64,000 bases of DNA from the NCBI GenBank assembly GCA_028281885.1, contig JANQJA010000007.1, positions 1-64,000 on the forward strand, in the 5' to 3' direction. The notes under the pieces were generated by a model that did no database searches, was not told the DNA's origin, and saw only the letters and a list, made by a program, of their open reading frames with translations. Source of the stretch: Pseudomonadales bacterium (lineage in GTDB: Bacteria > Pseudomonadota > Gammaproteobacteria > Pseudomonadales > Azotimanducaceae). This document shows positions 20,357 to 28,585 of the stretch, one piece after another (the stretch's first letter is position 1; the number at the start of each line of letters is the position of its first letter). Position numbers and translations under genes: made by a program.

Positions 20357-21184
20357 ATGGCAGACGAAACGGTTACCCGGAGCAACGCTGACAAGAAGAC
20401 GTACGTGACGACTTATCGTCCGTCGTTGCTGTCTGGACTACCTCGAAAGACGCAGCGGGAAGCGCTTGGTATTACCGATGATGCGTTGCCTTTTCGCGGT
20501 ATTGATTTCTGGAATGCGTGGGAATTTTCCTGGCTGAACCAGAAGGGCAAGCCTGAAGTCGCGGTTGCTTCATTCCAGGTGCCCGCCAAGTCCGCACAGC
20601 TGATCGAATCAAAATCCCTGAAGCTTTATCTTGGGTCCTATAGCGGCACCAAGTTTGGATACCGGGCGGAAGTCATTTCGACGCTGGAAGCTGATCTGAC
20701 CCTGGCTGCTCAGGCGCCGGTGAGTGTGACCCTGCAGACGCCGGAACAGATCCACGGTATGGGTATTGGTGTGGTTAATGGCACCAGCCTGGATGGACTG
20801 GATGTGGTGGTGGACGATTATTTCTGGGATCCATCGCATCTTGTAGTAGAAGGTACCACGATTGTGCGTGAAACATTGTTCACGCACCTGTTCAAGTCTT
20901 TGTGCCCTATGACGGGTCAGCCTGATTTTGCCACGGTGCAGATTCAGTACAGTGGCCGAACGATTAATCATGCGGGGCTGTTGAAATACCTGATTTCCTA
21001 TCGCCAGCATGAGGAGTTCGCAGAGCAGATCACCGAGCGGATTTTTGTGGACATCATGAATCGCTGCTCGCCTGATCGTCTGACCGTGCATACTCACTTC
21101 ACCCGCCGGGGAGGTATCGACATCAATTCGGTGCGGTCCCATGAAGATGCGGCCCCTTCCGAAATTCGACTCTGGCGTCAATAA
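20357..21184 (+). CDS. queF: NADPH-dependent 7-cyano-7-deazaguanine reductase QueF (long type)
   Basis: 275 residues, the length of the two-domain (E. coli-like) type. The nucleophilic Cys is in SLCPMTGQPDFATVQ, and the substrate-binding Glu/His segment QHEEFAEQITERIF follows. It reduces preQ0 to preQ1 for queuosine in tRNA. I looked for a preQ1 riboswitch upstream and saw none. The gene stands alone. Confidence 0.95.
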   Translation: MADETVTRSNADKKTYVTTYRPSLLSGLPRKTQREALGITDDALPFRGIDFWNAWEFSWLNQKGKPEVAVASFQVPAKSAQLIESKSLKLYLGSYSGTKFGYRAEVISTLEADLTLAAQAPVSVTLQTPEQIHGMGIGVVNGTSLDGLDVVVDDYFWDPSHLVVEGTTIVRETLFTHLFKSLCPMTGQPDFATVQIQYSGRTINHAGLLKYLISYRQHEEFAEQITERIFVDIMNRCSPDRLTVHTHFTRRGGIDINSVRSHEDAAPSEIRLWRQ

Positions 21185-21251
21185 ATAGGGGCGCCGCTTT
21201 CACGGACTTGTTTGTGCAGAATTGCGCATGCATGCCGGGGTTCAGCTGCGG

Positions 21252-21257
21252 TACAAT
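21252..21257 (+). promoter_or_regulatory. -10 element of the 4.5S RNA gene
   Basis: TACAAT lies 5-11 bp before the likely 5' end of the RNA. No good -35 is visible at the usual distance. Confidence 0.5.
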
Positions 21258-21262
21258 AGTGC

Positions 21263-21368
<106 letters not shown>

Positions 21369-21393
21369 TACTTCTCCTTGATCACCTTATTGA

Positions 21394-22227
21394 TTACTGC
21401 TGCATGATGTCGCGGGCAAATCGTCGCATTCGCCTGAGCAGTCGTATTGCCAGGTCAGGGCGGGCAGCTTCCACAGGTGCGGCCTCTGGGTTCAAACTGT
21501 CGTAGAGTCGGATGATCTTGGAATCCTGAGCGAGCCTGCTTTCAATCCACTCGGTCCGGTCCCCGGCGATATCCAGGATGGCGACCGCGTCCTTGTAGAC
21601 CGGCTGGTCAAATTTCACCAGAGACTTGGGCGGATGGATGGCTTCGTCATAACCTTCCTGGTCGGGTGGAGCGGTGAGTGGATGAATGTTGACGTCGCGA
21701 CTGTCGCTGATCGGGTCCGCGCCATACAATGAATAGCGGCGAATCATGCCGGCCTCAAGAAATGGTTGCAGGATGTTTCTGAGTTCAAGCAGCGTCATCC
21801 GGTTCGGATGTTCTTCCCAGTTTGACCAGAGGAACTTGAGTCCATGCCTGAACAACATTGGATCGGCATCGAACCAGGGTTGTTTGATAAACACAAACTC
21901 CTGGGAAAGACGGCAGGCGTTCTGGATCATCGTCCTGACACGAAAGTGCGACGGGATATGCTCAAGGACGTGAATCATGGTGCAGAATCGCAGCTGGCCT
22001 TCGTGCAGGCTGACATCGAGATCGGCGAGGTCCAGTTGTGTCGCACTGAAACCCGCGCGCTGTGTTTCCACGACACGGTCGATGTTGATGTCGATGCCGA
22101 TGCCGCGGTCCGTTGCGCCGAACATGGCCCCGTATTTCCTGAGCGAGCCACCTTTATTGCATCCGATATCGAAAAAATCGATCTGGCTAAGATTCAGCGT
22201 TGATAGATCTGTCTGATTCTCGGACAT
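21394..22227 (-). CDS. Class I SAM-dependent methyltransferase
   Basis: 277 residues from ATG 22227; the frame remains open upstream only because it reads through tRNA-Ser. The SAM site is the N-terminal FFDIGCNKGGSLRKYG, followed by GIDIN and MIHVLEHIPSHF (post-II motif). The C-terminal ~100 residues carry HPPKSLVKFDQPVYKDAVAI and a basic tail with two Arg clusters. The substrate is unknown. Proteins of this type are often found with polysaccharide or glycan genes, but none is adjacent here. Confidence 0.75.
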   Translation of the reverse strand: MSENQTDLSTLNLSQIDFFDIGCNKGGSLRKYGAMFGATDRGIGIDINIDRVVETQRAGFSATQLDLADLDVSLHEGQLRFCTMIHVLEHIPSHFRVRTMIQNACRLSQEFVFIKQPWFDADPMLFRHGLKFLWSNWEEHPNRMTLLELRNILQPFLEAGMIRRYSLYGADPISDSRDVNIHPLTAPPDQEGYDEAIHPPKSLVKFDQPVYKDAVAILDIAGDRTEWIESRLAQDSKIIRLYDSLNPEAAPVEAARPDLAIRLLRRMRRFARDIMQQ

Positions 22228-22243
22228 TGAATCCTCGAGTATT

Positions 22244-22334
22244 TGGCGGAGAGGGAGGGATTCGAACCCTCGATAGGCTATTAACCTATACACACTTTCC
22301 AGGCGTGCTCCTTCGACCGCTCGGACACCTCTCC
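22244..22334 (-). tRNA. tRNA-Ser (GGA)
   Basis: 91 nt with encoded CCA and the long variable arm of class II tRNAs (TGTATAGGTTAATAGCCTA). Acceptor GGAGAGG pairs with CCTCTCC, and the anticodon loop CTGGAAA reads GGA. Confidence 0.96.
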
Positions 22335-22344
22335 GTGGGAAGAC

Positions 22345-22373
22345 AGTATGTGTGGATTGATTCTACCTGCCAA
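22345..22373 (-). promoter_or_regulatory. Sigma-70 promoter of tRNA-Ser
   Basis: On the minus strand TTGGCA (22368-22373) and CATACT (22345-22350) are 17 bp apart, with the -10 about 10 bp before the tRNA 5' end. Confidence 0.6.
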
Positions 22374-22520
22374 CTTGGGCTGCGGTGGCGGCGGATCAAG
22401 CCGCGAACCTTATACGAAGGTTCTGGCTATTTCAATTTCCACCTGTCAGCCGGATTGAGGCGTATCATGCAGATTAACGATGCTGTACTCCTCGTCTGAT
22501 CAGGAACCGGGGGTGGGGTT

Positions 22521-23423
22521 ATGGAGATAGAGACCATATTTGTCGAGGCCAATGGCCTGACGTTTGAAGTCAACCAATGCGGCAGTGGTCGTCGCTTGGC
22601 ACTCTGCCTTCATGGTTTTCCAGAACTCGCCTATTCCTGGCGCTATCAGCTGCCGGTGCTTGCCAACTTGGGGTATCGGGCGTGGGCTCCGAATCTTAGA
22701 GGCTACGGCAGGAGTTCGCGGCCACCCTTTGTTGAAGACTACTGTCTGGAGGATCTGCTTGATGATGTGGCTGGACTGATTGACGCCGCTGACATCGAAG
22801 AGGTGTTGCTGCTCGGACATGACTGGGGTGGCGTCATTGCCTGGGCGTTTGCCATGCAAAGAAGGCGACCGTTGGCAAAACTGGTTGTCTGCAATGCGCC
22901 TCATCCGTTTGCCATGAGCCGTGAGATCCGCTCCTGGTCGCAGTTCTGTCGTTCCTGGTACATCCTGTTTTTTCAGACTCCCTGGCTGCCCGAGTATCTG
23001 CTTCGCCGCAATCAGGCTGCTCTGATTGGTCGAATATTTCAGCGGTCCTGCGCGGATCTGTCCCGTTTCCCTGACGAGGTTGTCAAGGTGTACCGTGACA
23101 ATGCCAGACAATCCGGTGCCACAACCGCCATGGTCAATTACTATCGGGCGCTTTTTCGCCGTCGACTTTCAGGTTTGCCGAGCACACCGATCGATGTGCC
23201 GACGCTACTGCTCTGGGGCGAAGAGGACGTGGCGTTGACCCGGGCGACGAGTGAAGGGCTGGATGAGTACGTCACCCATCTGACAGTACGTTACCTGCCA
23301 CGCGTCTCCCATTGGGTACAGCAGGAAGCTCCCGAGGCCGTCAACGAGATGCTGCGAGCGTTTTTGGCAGGCGAGCCGGTGCCCGAGCTGCATTGGGAAA
23401 TGGCGTTGGTCAGTCCGAATTAA
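22521..23423 (+). CDS. Alpha/beta hydrolase, epoxide hydrolase/haloalkane dehalogenase type
   Basis: 300 residues. The oxyanion motif is LHGFPE, the nucleophile elbow is GHDWGG (Asp as nucleophile, not Ser), the acid is in LLLWGEEDV, and the catalytic His is in RVSHWVQQE. Asp as nucleophile points to epoxide hydrolase or haloacid/fluoroacetate dehalogenase chemistry. The cap domain (RSWYILFFQTPWLPEYLLR) is typical of the epoxide hydrolase branch. The stop interlocks with that of the convergent AroQ-PheC gene. Confidence 0.85.
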   Translation: MEIETIFVEANGLTFEVNQCGSGRRLALCLHGFPELAYSWRYQLPVLANLGYRAWAPNLRGYGRSSRPPFVEDYCLEDLLDDVAGLIDAADIEEVLLLGHDWGGVIAWAFAMQRRRPLAKLVVCNAPHPFAMSREIRSWSQFCRSWYILFFQTPWLPEYLLRRNQAALIGRIFQRSCADLSRFPDEVVKVYRDNARQSGATTAMVNYYRALFRRRLSGLPSTPIDVPTLLLWGEEDVALTRATSEGLDEYVTHLTVRYLPRVSHWVQQEAPEAVNEMLRAFLAGEPVPELHWEMALVSPN

Positions 23424-24634
23424 TCTGCCTGCAGATGTTGCTCAAGCATGGTGTCGACGGTGCCGTCCGCGATTCTTAGCTCAAGCCAGGCGGAAACATA
23501 TTCCTTGAGGGGTATGTCTTGCGGCATCAGGTACGCCTTTTCCTGGTAGGTCAACGTCATCCCGGGCATGGCGGAGCATAGCGATTCATGCCGCCGGCTC
23601 ATCAGATTTACTTCGATGGCATCGGTGATCATCGCGTCGGCTCGGCCATGGATAATCTCATCGAATATGTCACGGTTATCATCGAACAGGATGACGTCAG
23701 CCCGGCGGATATGATCGGTGACGAAGGCATGATTGGTGCCGCCCGGATTCACGATCAGGCGGGTCCCGGGTCGATCGATGGTGTCGAGGCTATAGAACTT
23801 TTTCCGGTCCTCGCATCGGACAATAGGAGTCTTGCCGCCGACATGGTACGGCGGACTGAAATACCCGAGCTTTTGTCGTGCCAGTGTCCTCGACACGCCG
23901 CTCATTGCGATGTCATATCGACCGAGTAAGAGGTCATCCATCAGGTTGGGCCAGCTGGTGCTGATCCAGCGAACCTCGACCCCCAGTGACTCCGCCAGAT
24001 CACGGGCCAGGTCAATGTCGGCACCTGCCAGCTTATCGCCGTCAGCGGCGAAGCTGAAAGGCGCGTAGTCGCCGGTCGTACCCACTCTTAATACGCGAGT
24101 CTGCAGAATTTGTTCGAGTCGGGAGTCAAATCGTCGTACCGACCGCAATGATCTGAACAGCCCATCTCGCGTTTCGTCGCTCAATCCTTCCACGACAACT
24201 TCAGCGTTGAATCGCTCCTGGTCGTGATGGCCTGCCTGACCGATGTTCTTGATGATTGCGTTTCCGAGTGAAAGCAGGCGAGATCGAATCTGTTTCAGGT
24301 CGACGGAAGTGCGGGGTGGGGGCGACGCTTCATATCCTTGCCACCAGTATTCCTGTACCTCCTTTGCCGCCTCGATCTGGTCGGCAAAGAACCGGCGAGC
24401 GGCATCCGGTTCAATACCTTCATTGAGGCTGCTTTCGACAGTGGCTTGGAGCACGACTGCTTCGCGCTCAAGGTCTTCGATGGCGACCTGGTGCTGCCAT
24501 TTCCATTGCGCGACCTGCTCCATCAGTGCAAGCCGGGCGTCGATCAGTTGATAGAGGTCTGCTTGATCCGGGGCAGCGGCAGAGGACCCAAGCAGGGCTG
24601 ATACCGTCAGGCAGACATGCAAGAACTGCCGCAT
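23420..24634 (-). CDS. Periplasmic chorismate mutase (AroQ gamma) - cyclohexadienyl dehydratase (PheC) fusion
   Basis: 404 residues with an N-terminal signal sequence (LLGSSAAA). Residues ~25-185 match the secreted AroQ-gamma chorismate mutase pattern: LIDARLALMEQVAQWKW, IEDLEREAVVL, then a RRFFADQIEAAKEVQ helix, keeping the expected Arg, Lys, Asp and Arg-Glu active-site residues. Residues ~190-400 match PheC, a solute-binding-protein fold: LRVGTTGDYAPFSF, TSWPNLMDD, DIAMSGVSRT, NPGGTNHAF and MITDAIEVNL. Together they would turn chorismate into prephenate and then phenylpyruvate outside the cytoplasm. The gene lies 2 bp downstream of pspF on the same strand. Domain identity is strong; the coupled activity is inferred. 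Confidence 0.85.
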   Translation of the reverse strand: MRQFLHVCLTVSALLGSSAAAPDQADLYQLIDARLALMEQVAQWKWQHQVAIEDLEREAVVLQATVESSLNEGIEPDAARRFFADQIEAAKEVQEYWWQGYEASPPPRTSVDLKQIRSRLLSLGNAIIKNIGQAGHHDQERFNAEVVVEGLSDETRDGLFRSLRSVRRFDSRLEQILQTRVLRVGTTGDYAPFSFAADGDKLAGADIDLARDLAESLGVEVRWISTSWPNLMDDLLLGRYDIAMSGVSRTLARQKLGYFSPPYHVGGKTPIVRCEDRKKFYSLDTIDRPGTRLIVNPGGTNHAFVTDHIRRADVILFDDNRDIFDEIIHGRADAMITDAIEVNLMSRRHESLCSAMPGMTLTYQEKAYLMPQDIPLKEYVSAWLELRIADGTVDTMLEQHLQAD

Positions 24635-24636
24635 GC

Positions 24637-25656
24637 CTATTGCTGTTCCAGCAGGTCGTATTTTTTGAGATAGCCCCGAAGCTGATGATAGGTCACGCCC
24701 AGGGCCTCGGCGGTTTTTTTCTGGTTGAACTGGTTTGCTGCAAGCGCCGCTCTGATCATGTCGATCTCGAAATCCTGGACGGCCTGGCGAAAGTCAATGG
24801 GGAACTCATTCTGGGCGGGTTGTTTTGGCGATGAAGCTGCTGCTTTGGTGTCGGCAGATGCGTGAGGCCTGAACGGAGATTCAAAAGGATCGAGTGCGAT
24901 CTCGTCGATCGCGGCATCCGGGTCAGGGCTGCGATAGACACTGCGTTCCACGACGTTCTTGAGTTCCCGAATATTGCCGGGCCAGTGGTAGGTTTGCAGG
25001 ACCTTGCGACCGCGTCCGCTGAAACCGGGAAAATACTCCCGTTCCAGATCAGTTGTCATTGCAACGCCAAAGTGTTCCGCCAGAATCATGATGTCCTCAG
25101 GCCTCTCGCGAAGCGGGGGCAGGGTAATCACGTCGAAGGCAAGTCGATCCAGCAGATCCTCACGAAACTTTCCCTGCAACGCGAGGCCCGGCAGGTCCTC
25201 ATTCGTCGCGGCAATCAGGCGAACATCAGTCGTCAGGGTCCGGCTGCCGCCGACCCGTTCAAATTCACCGTACTCGATGACCCGCAGGACTTTTTCCTGC
25301 ACCAAGGGAGAGGTGTTTGCCAGCTCGTCCAGGAACAAGGTCCCCTGGTGGGCGCGTTCGAACCGCCCTTCATGTTTCTTTTGCGCGCCGGTGAATGCGC
25401 CGGCCTCATGCCCAAACAGTTCAGTCTCAAGCAGCGTCTCGTTGATCGCCGCACAGTTCATTTTGACGAATGTCTCGTTCCAGCGGGGGGACAGGTAATG
25501 CAGCCGTTCCGCAATGAGCTCCTTGCCGGTACCTCGCTCCCCGACCACCAGCACGGGCTTGTTGAGCGGTGCAATCTGGGAAACTCGCTCAAGTACCTCC
25601 AGGAAGGCCGGCGATTCGCCCAGCAACCGTTCCGAGTGCTCCCGCGCTGCCATCAA
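24637..25656 (-). CDS. pspF: Psp operon activator PspF (sigma-54 enhancer-binding protein)
   Basis: 339 residues without an N-terminal receiver domain, as in PspF. The AAA+ domain has Walker A GERGTGKE, the sigma-54 contact loop GAFTGA, Walker B GTLFLDEL and the arginine finger region FREDLLDRLAF. A Fis-type HTH ends the protein (KKTAEALGVTYHQLRGYLKKY). It lies divergent to pspA and should be held inactive by PspA until the membrane is stressed. A linker of ~45 residues rich in Ala, Asp and Pro separates ATPase and HTH. Confidence 0.95.
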   Translation of the reverse strand: MMAAREHSERLLGESPAFLEVLERVSQIAPLNKPVLVVGERGTGKELIAERLHYLSPRWNETFVKMNCAAINETLLETELFGHEAGAFTGAQKKHEGRFERAHQGTLFLDELANTSPLVQEKVLRVIEYGEFERVGGSRTLTTDVRLIAATNEDLPGLALQGKFREDLLDRLAFDVITLPPLRERPEDIMILAEHFGVAMTTDLEREYFPGFSGRGRKVLQTYHWPGNIRELKNVVERSVYRSPDPDAAIDEIALDPFESPFRPHASADTKAAASSPKQPAQNEFPIDFRQAVQDFEIDMIRAALAANQFNQKKTAEALGVTYHQLRGYLKKYDLLEQQ

Positions 25657-25792
25657 CTGTACTTCATCGTGGATGGTGAAATCGCCAACATTTGGTCTGG
25701 TTCACTAACCCTAACTGGGCGACCATCTTACTGGAGTGGTTCGAAAAAAGAAAAACCTTTTGATAACAGTAAGATACGGGATTTCCAGATTC

Positions 25793-25808
25793 TGGCACGG
25801 ATCGTGAT
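25793..25808 (+). promoter_or_regulatory. Candidate sigma-54 promoter of the psp operon
   Basis: TGGCACG provides a perfect -24 element. At the -12 position the sequence is GTGAT, poorer than the TTGCA consensus but with the central TG in register. It is ~60 bp before pspA, opposite pspF. A TTAGTGAA-like motif on the minus strand (~25695-25710) may be part of a PspF upstream site. Confidence 0.6.
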
Positions 25809-25866
25809 TACTCAATGACAGGAAAGGCGAGATGCCTGCCAGACAATCAGTAGCAGAGGTGTAACG

Positions 25867-26544
25867 ATGAGCATCTTTTCCAGATTCAGTGACATTATCA
25901 ATTCCAACATCAATGCCATCCTTGATAAGGCGGAGGACCCGGAGAAAATGGTCCGGCTGATTATCCAGGAGATGGAGGAGACGCTGGTCGAGGTTCGCAC
26001 GCAGTCGGCCAAGCTGATTGCGGACAAAAAGGAACTGGGCCGGCGCGGTGAACGGCTTGAAGCGGAAGCTGCCGAGTGGGATCGCAAGGCCGAGGTGGCG
26101 TTGTCGAAGGATCGTGAAGATCTGGCGCGGGCAGCTTTGAAGGAAAAGACTGAAACCCTGGAGGCGGCCAGCGGTGTCACAGAGGACATTGCGCAGATCG
26201 AACATAACCTGCAGAAGCTTTCCTCTGATATTGCCCAGCTCCAGCAGAAGCTGAATGATGCGAAACAGCGTCAGAAGGCACTGATTGTAAGGGGCAAAAC
26301 GGCAAGGTCGAGAATGGGCGTTCGCCGCAAGCTGCATGATGTGAACATTGAGGATGCCATGAATCGGTTTGAGCGATTCGAGCGCAAGATCGATGATATG
26401 GAAGGTGAAGTTGAGTCCTATGACCTGGGCCAGCGAACCCTGTCAGATGAGATTGCCGATCTGGAAAATGACGAAAGGGTTGACGAGGAACTGGCGAAGC
26501 TCAAGGCTCGAATGGGTTCAGGCGAGGACCAGAGCCACGGCTAG
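25867..26544 (+). CDS. pspA: Phage shock protein A
   Basis: 225 residues, nearly all coiled coil, the standard length. The N-terminal amphipathic helix IFSRFSDIINSNINAIL binds membranes, followed by AEDPEKMVRLIIQEMEE. PspA is both the effector that supports damaged inner membrane and the inhibitor of PspF. A clear GAGGTG ribosome site precedes ATG. Confidence 0.97.
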   Translation: MSIFSRFSDIINSNINAILDKAEDPEKMVRLIIQEMEETLVEVRTQSAKLIADKKELGRRGERLEAEAAEWDRKAEVALSKDREDLARAALKEKTETLEAASGVTEDIAQIEHNLQKLSSDIAQLQQKLNDAKQRQKALIVRGKTARSRMGVRRKLHDVNIEDAMNRFERFERKIDDMEGEVESYDLGQRTLSDEIADLENDERVDEELAKLKARMGSGEDQSHG

Positions 26545-26586
26545 TACCGGGCGGTCATATAAGAACGCTAAATCGGAGCGCTGAAG

Positions 26587-26835
26587 ATGGATGGAATTGT
26601 GGTGGCCTTTTTTGTGCCGATCGTGGTTTTCCTCGTGATCGTGGCACCCATCTGGATCGTCGTTCATTACCGGAGCAAGTCGCGAGAGGTTGACGGTCTG
26701 ACCAGTCGGGAACGGGCGGAACTGAATGAGATGATTGATGTTGCGAACAAGATGGCGGCGCGAATCGAGACACTGGAAGCGATCCTGGACGTTGAAAGCC
26801 CGGGTTGGCGGGAGAAGAAGTCCAACGCGGGTTGA
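26587..26835 (+). CDS. pspB: Phage shock protein B
   Basis: 82 residues. One N-terminal membrane segment (VVAFFVPIVVFLVIVAPIWIVVHY) and a cytoplasmic coiled coil ending in the family motif RIETLEAILDVESPGWR. PspB acts with PspC to sense membrane stress and draw PspA away from PspF. Confidence 0.93.
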   Translation: MDGIVVAFFVPIVVFLVIVAPIWIVVHYRSKSREVDGLTSRERAELNEMIDVANKMAARIETLEAILDVESPGWREKKSNAG

Positions 26836-26853
26836 GCCTGGAGGAAGATGTAG

Positions 26854-27603
26854 GTGAGCAGGTCAGACGAGGAAAGGCGAGCACATCGGGCTCGTCGGGC
26901 ACAACGGCTGGCGGAGCGTGCCGAACAGCGCGCACAGCGTCGTGCTGAACGGGCCAGGCGCGCGGCTGAGCGGGCTGAACGGTTGGCAGAGAGAGCACGA
27001 ACATCGGACGACGATCGGGCCCGGCCGATTGAAGAACACTTTGACCAGATGGCGGAACGGCTGGAGCGGAAGGCGGAGACATGGTTCGGTCAGGAGAACG
27101 TCGGCGGCCGGAGTGAACGTCGGCGTCGCCGTCGGGCAAACCGACACGCGCGTCACTCGGCGCGCGCAGCTCGTCGGCGGGCAAGAAGCCTGTATCGTGA
27201 CAAGCGGCGAGGCAAGATCCTGGGTGTTTGCGCTGGCCTCGCTGACTACCTTGGCTTCGACACCTGGAAAGTCAGGCTGGTCGCCGTGGTTGGGCTGATA
27301 TTTCTGCCTTCCTTCATTATTCCGGCCTACCTGATTGCCTACTTCCTTCTGGATAACAAACCTTATTACCGGGAAGTCACTGACCGATATGAGGAACCGG
27401 AAGAAGCGGAGGTCACTGACATGTCTGAGCCAGATCCGGCTGAGCCGTTGCAGGATTTTCTGACCAACACCGAGGCTTTTCTCGTTGCAAAACAGAAGTT
27501 CGCTGACGTGGAAGGCCGGCTGAGGGACATGGAATCGCATGTCACGTCGTCTCGCTTTGAGCTGCAACGGGAACTGAAGAAGATCTCAGGAGATGACCCG
27601 TGA
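26854..27603 (+). CDS. pspC: PspC-domain protein with a long Arg-rich N-terminal extension
   Basis: 249 residues, about twice the length of E. coli PspC. GTG start with GGAGGA 8 bp upstream. Residues 1-110 are almost only Arg, Ala and Glu (RRAERARRAAERAERLAERA), a charged helical stretch. The PspC domain follows at ~110-175: LYRDKRRGKILGVCAGLADYLG, then a membrane segment LVAVVGLIFLPSFIIPAYLIAYFLL. The acidic C-terminus ends in a coiled-coil segment. The core is certain; the extension is unusual and of unknown purpose. Confidence 0.85.
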   Translation: MSRSDEERRAHRARRAQRLAERAEQRAQRRAERARRAAERAERLAERARTSDDDRARPIEEHFDQMAERLERKAETWFGQENVGGRSERRRRRRANRHARHSARAARRRARSLYRDKRRGKILGVCAGLADYLGFDTWKVRLVAVVGLIFLPSFIIPAYLIAYFLLDNKPYYREVTDRYEEPEEAEVTDMSEPDPAEPLQDFLTNTEAFLVAKQKFADVEGRLRDMESHVTSSRFELQRELKKISGDDP

Positions 27604-28277
27604 CCGCCCGGAGAATCTCGCTGGAATGGTTCGACCAGGTTTCCTTTCGCGGCCCCGGCACACTCAGGATCGTTCAGGGAGAGACTGAAACCTTGCACAT
27701 TGAGGCCCCCGATGACGTGCTGTCCAGAGTTAGCGTCGCATGTGGTGACGGTGAACTACGGCTGGGGTATCGGAGTGCTTCCATTGTTTCGCTGCGTGCT
27801 CATCATGTGTCGGTTGCCTGCACCCTTGAGGTCAGGGAGCTGAAGTCGCTGAATTGCCAGGGCGTCAATGCCCGAATTGAACTGATCGACCTCGATACAG
27901 ATCAGTTTGCGCTTTGCCTCACGGGCCAGGGATCAATCGTGGTCCAGCGTCTGACCGCAGATACGGTCGATACGCAGATCAATGGCGCGGGCAGTGTGCG
28001 TATTGAGGGCGATGTGGAGCAGCAGCATCTCTCAATCAACGGTGCGGGCAAGTATGCTGCCGGCAAGCTGGTATCAGATTTCGCTGCGATTCGGATCAAT
28101 GGTGCTGGCATGGCAGATGTGTCCGTGAGCGCTGCACTCGATGTATTGATCCGGGGTGCAGGTCAGGTCAGCTACGCCGGTTATCCGGAGCTTCGCCGTG
28201 AAATCGCCGGCGCGGGTCGGGTTTGGCAGAGACGACCCGAGCGGCGAAGGTCTGCGACAGGAGAAGATCATGGATAA
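27600..28277 (+). CDS. GIN-domain (DUF2807) protein in the psp operon
   Basis: 225 residues, GTG start overlapping the pspC stop (GTGA). The sequence is a run of short beta turns with repeated INGAG segments (QINGAGSV, SINGAGKY, RINGAGMA, IRGAGQV), the right-handed beta-helix typical of the head-GIN domain. Many relatives are secreted, but here there is no signal peptide or membrane segment, so it seems cytoplasmic. Its overlap with pspC and the next gene puts it inside the stress operon. Its role is unknown. Confidence 0.8.
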   Translation: MTARRISLEWFDQVSFRGPGTLRIVQGETETLHIEAPDDVLSRVSVACGDGELRLGYRSASIVSLRAHHVSVACTLEVRELKSLNCQGVNARIELIDLDTDQFALCLTGQGSIVVQRLTADTVDTQINGAGSVRIEGDVEQQHLSINGAGKYAAGKLVSDFAAIRINGAGMADVSVSAALDVLIRGAGQVSYAGYPELRREIAGAGRVWQRRPERRRSATGEDHG

Positions 28278-28524
28278 AGTCATGCTGGCGCTTGGAATCG
28301 GGTTTGTCTTCTGGTGTATCGGCGATGCGGTGGTGAGAATTATCCGAACCAGCAAGTCGCCGGGCGGCTCGCGAAAACTGATTGCCCGGATCGAGACGCT
28401 TGAGAATGATCTTACTGGCGTTGAACAGGAACTCGAAGACGCAAGGCAGCGGATCCAGGTGCTGGAGCGAATCGTGACGGATGAGCGCGAGGACTTGCGG
28501 CGCCAGATTGACGATCTGGGCTAA
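28270..28524 (+). CDS. Second PspB-like small membrane coiled-coil protein
   Basis: 84 residues from ATG 28270, overlapping the GIN-protein gene by 8 bp. One N-terminal membrane segment (MLALGIGFVFWCIGDAVVRII) is followed by a coiled coil whose end, RIQVLERIVTDEREDLRR, recalls the PspB C-terminus. Layout and operon position suggest a PspB paralogue or partner. Paralogy is an inference. Confidence 0.75.
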   Translation: MDKVMLALGIGFVFWCIGDAVVRIIRTSKSPGGSRKLIARIETLENDLTGVEQELEDARQRIQVLERIVTDEREDLRRQIDDLG

Positions 28525-28547
28525 TCAAGCCTGGTCGCCGTACCTCG

Positions 28548-28576
28548 GCCGGCCACACCTCCGCCGGCCACACCTC
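28548..28576. repeat. Short GC-rich tandem repeat after the psp operon
   Basis: GCCGGCCACACCTC occurs twice with 15-bp period, followed by two further CCGGCA/CCGGC pieces that run into the end of the GNAT gene. It fills the short gap between the convergent operons. No T-tract is seen. Confidence 0.5.
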
Positions 28577-28585
28577 AACCGGCAC

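Noticed and set aside
22228..22293. N-terminal extension of the methyltransferase
   Set aside because: It is translation of tRNA-Ser; the protein starts at 22227.
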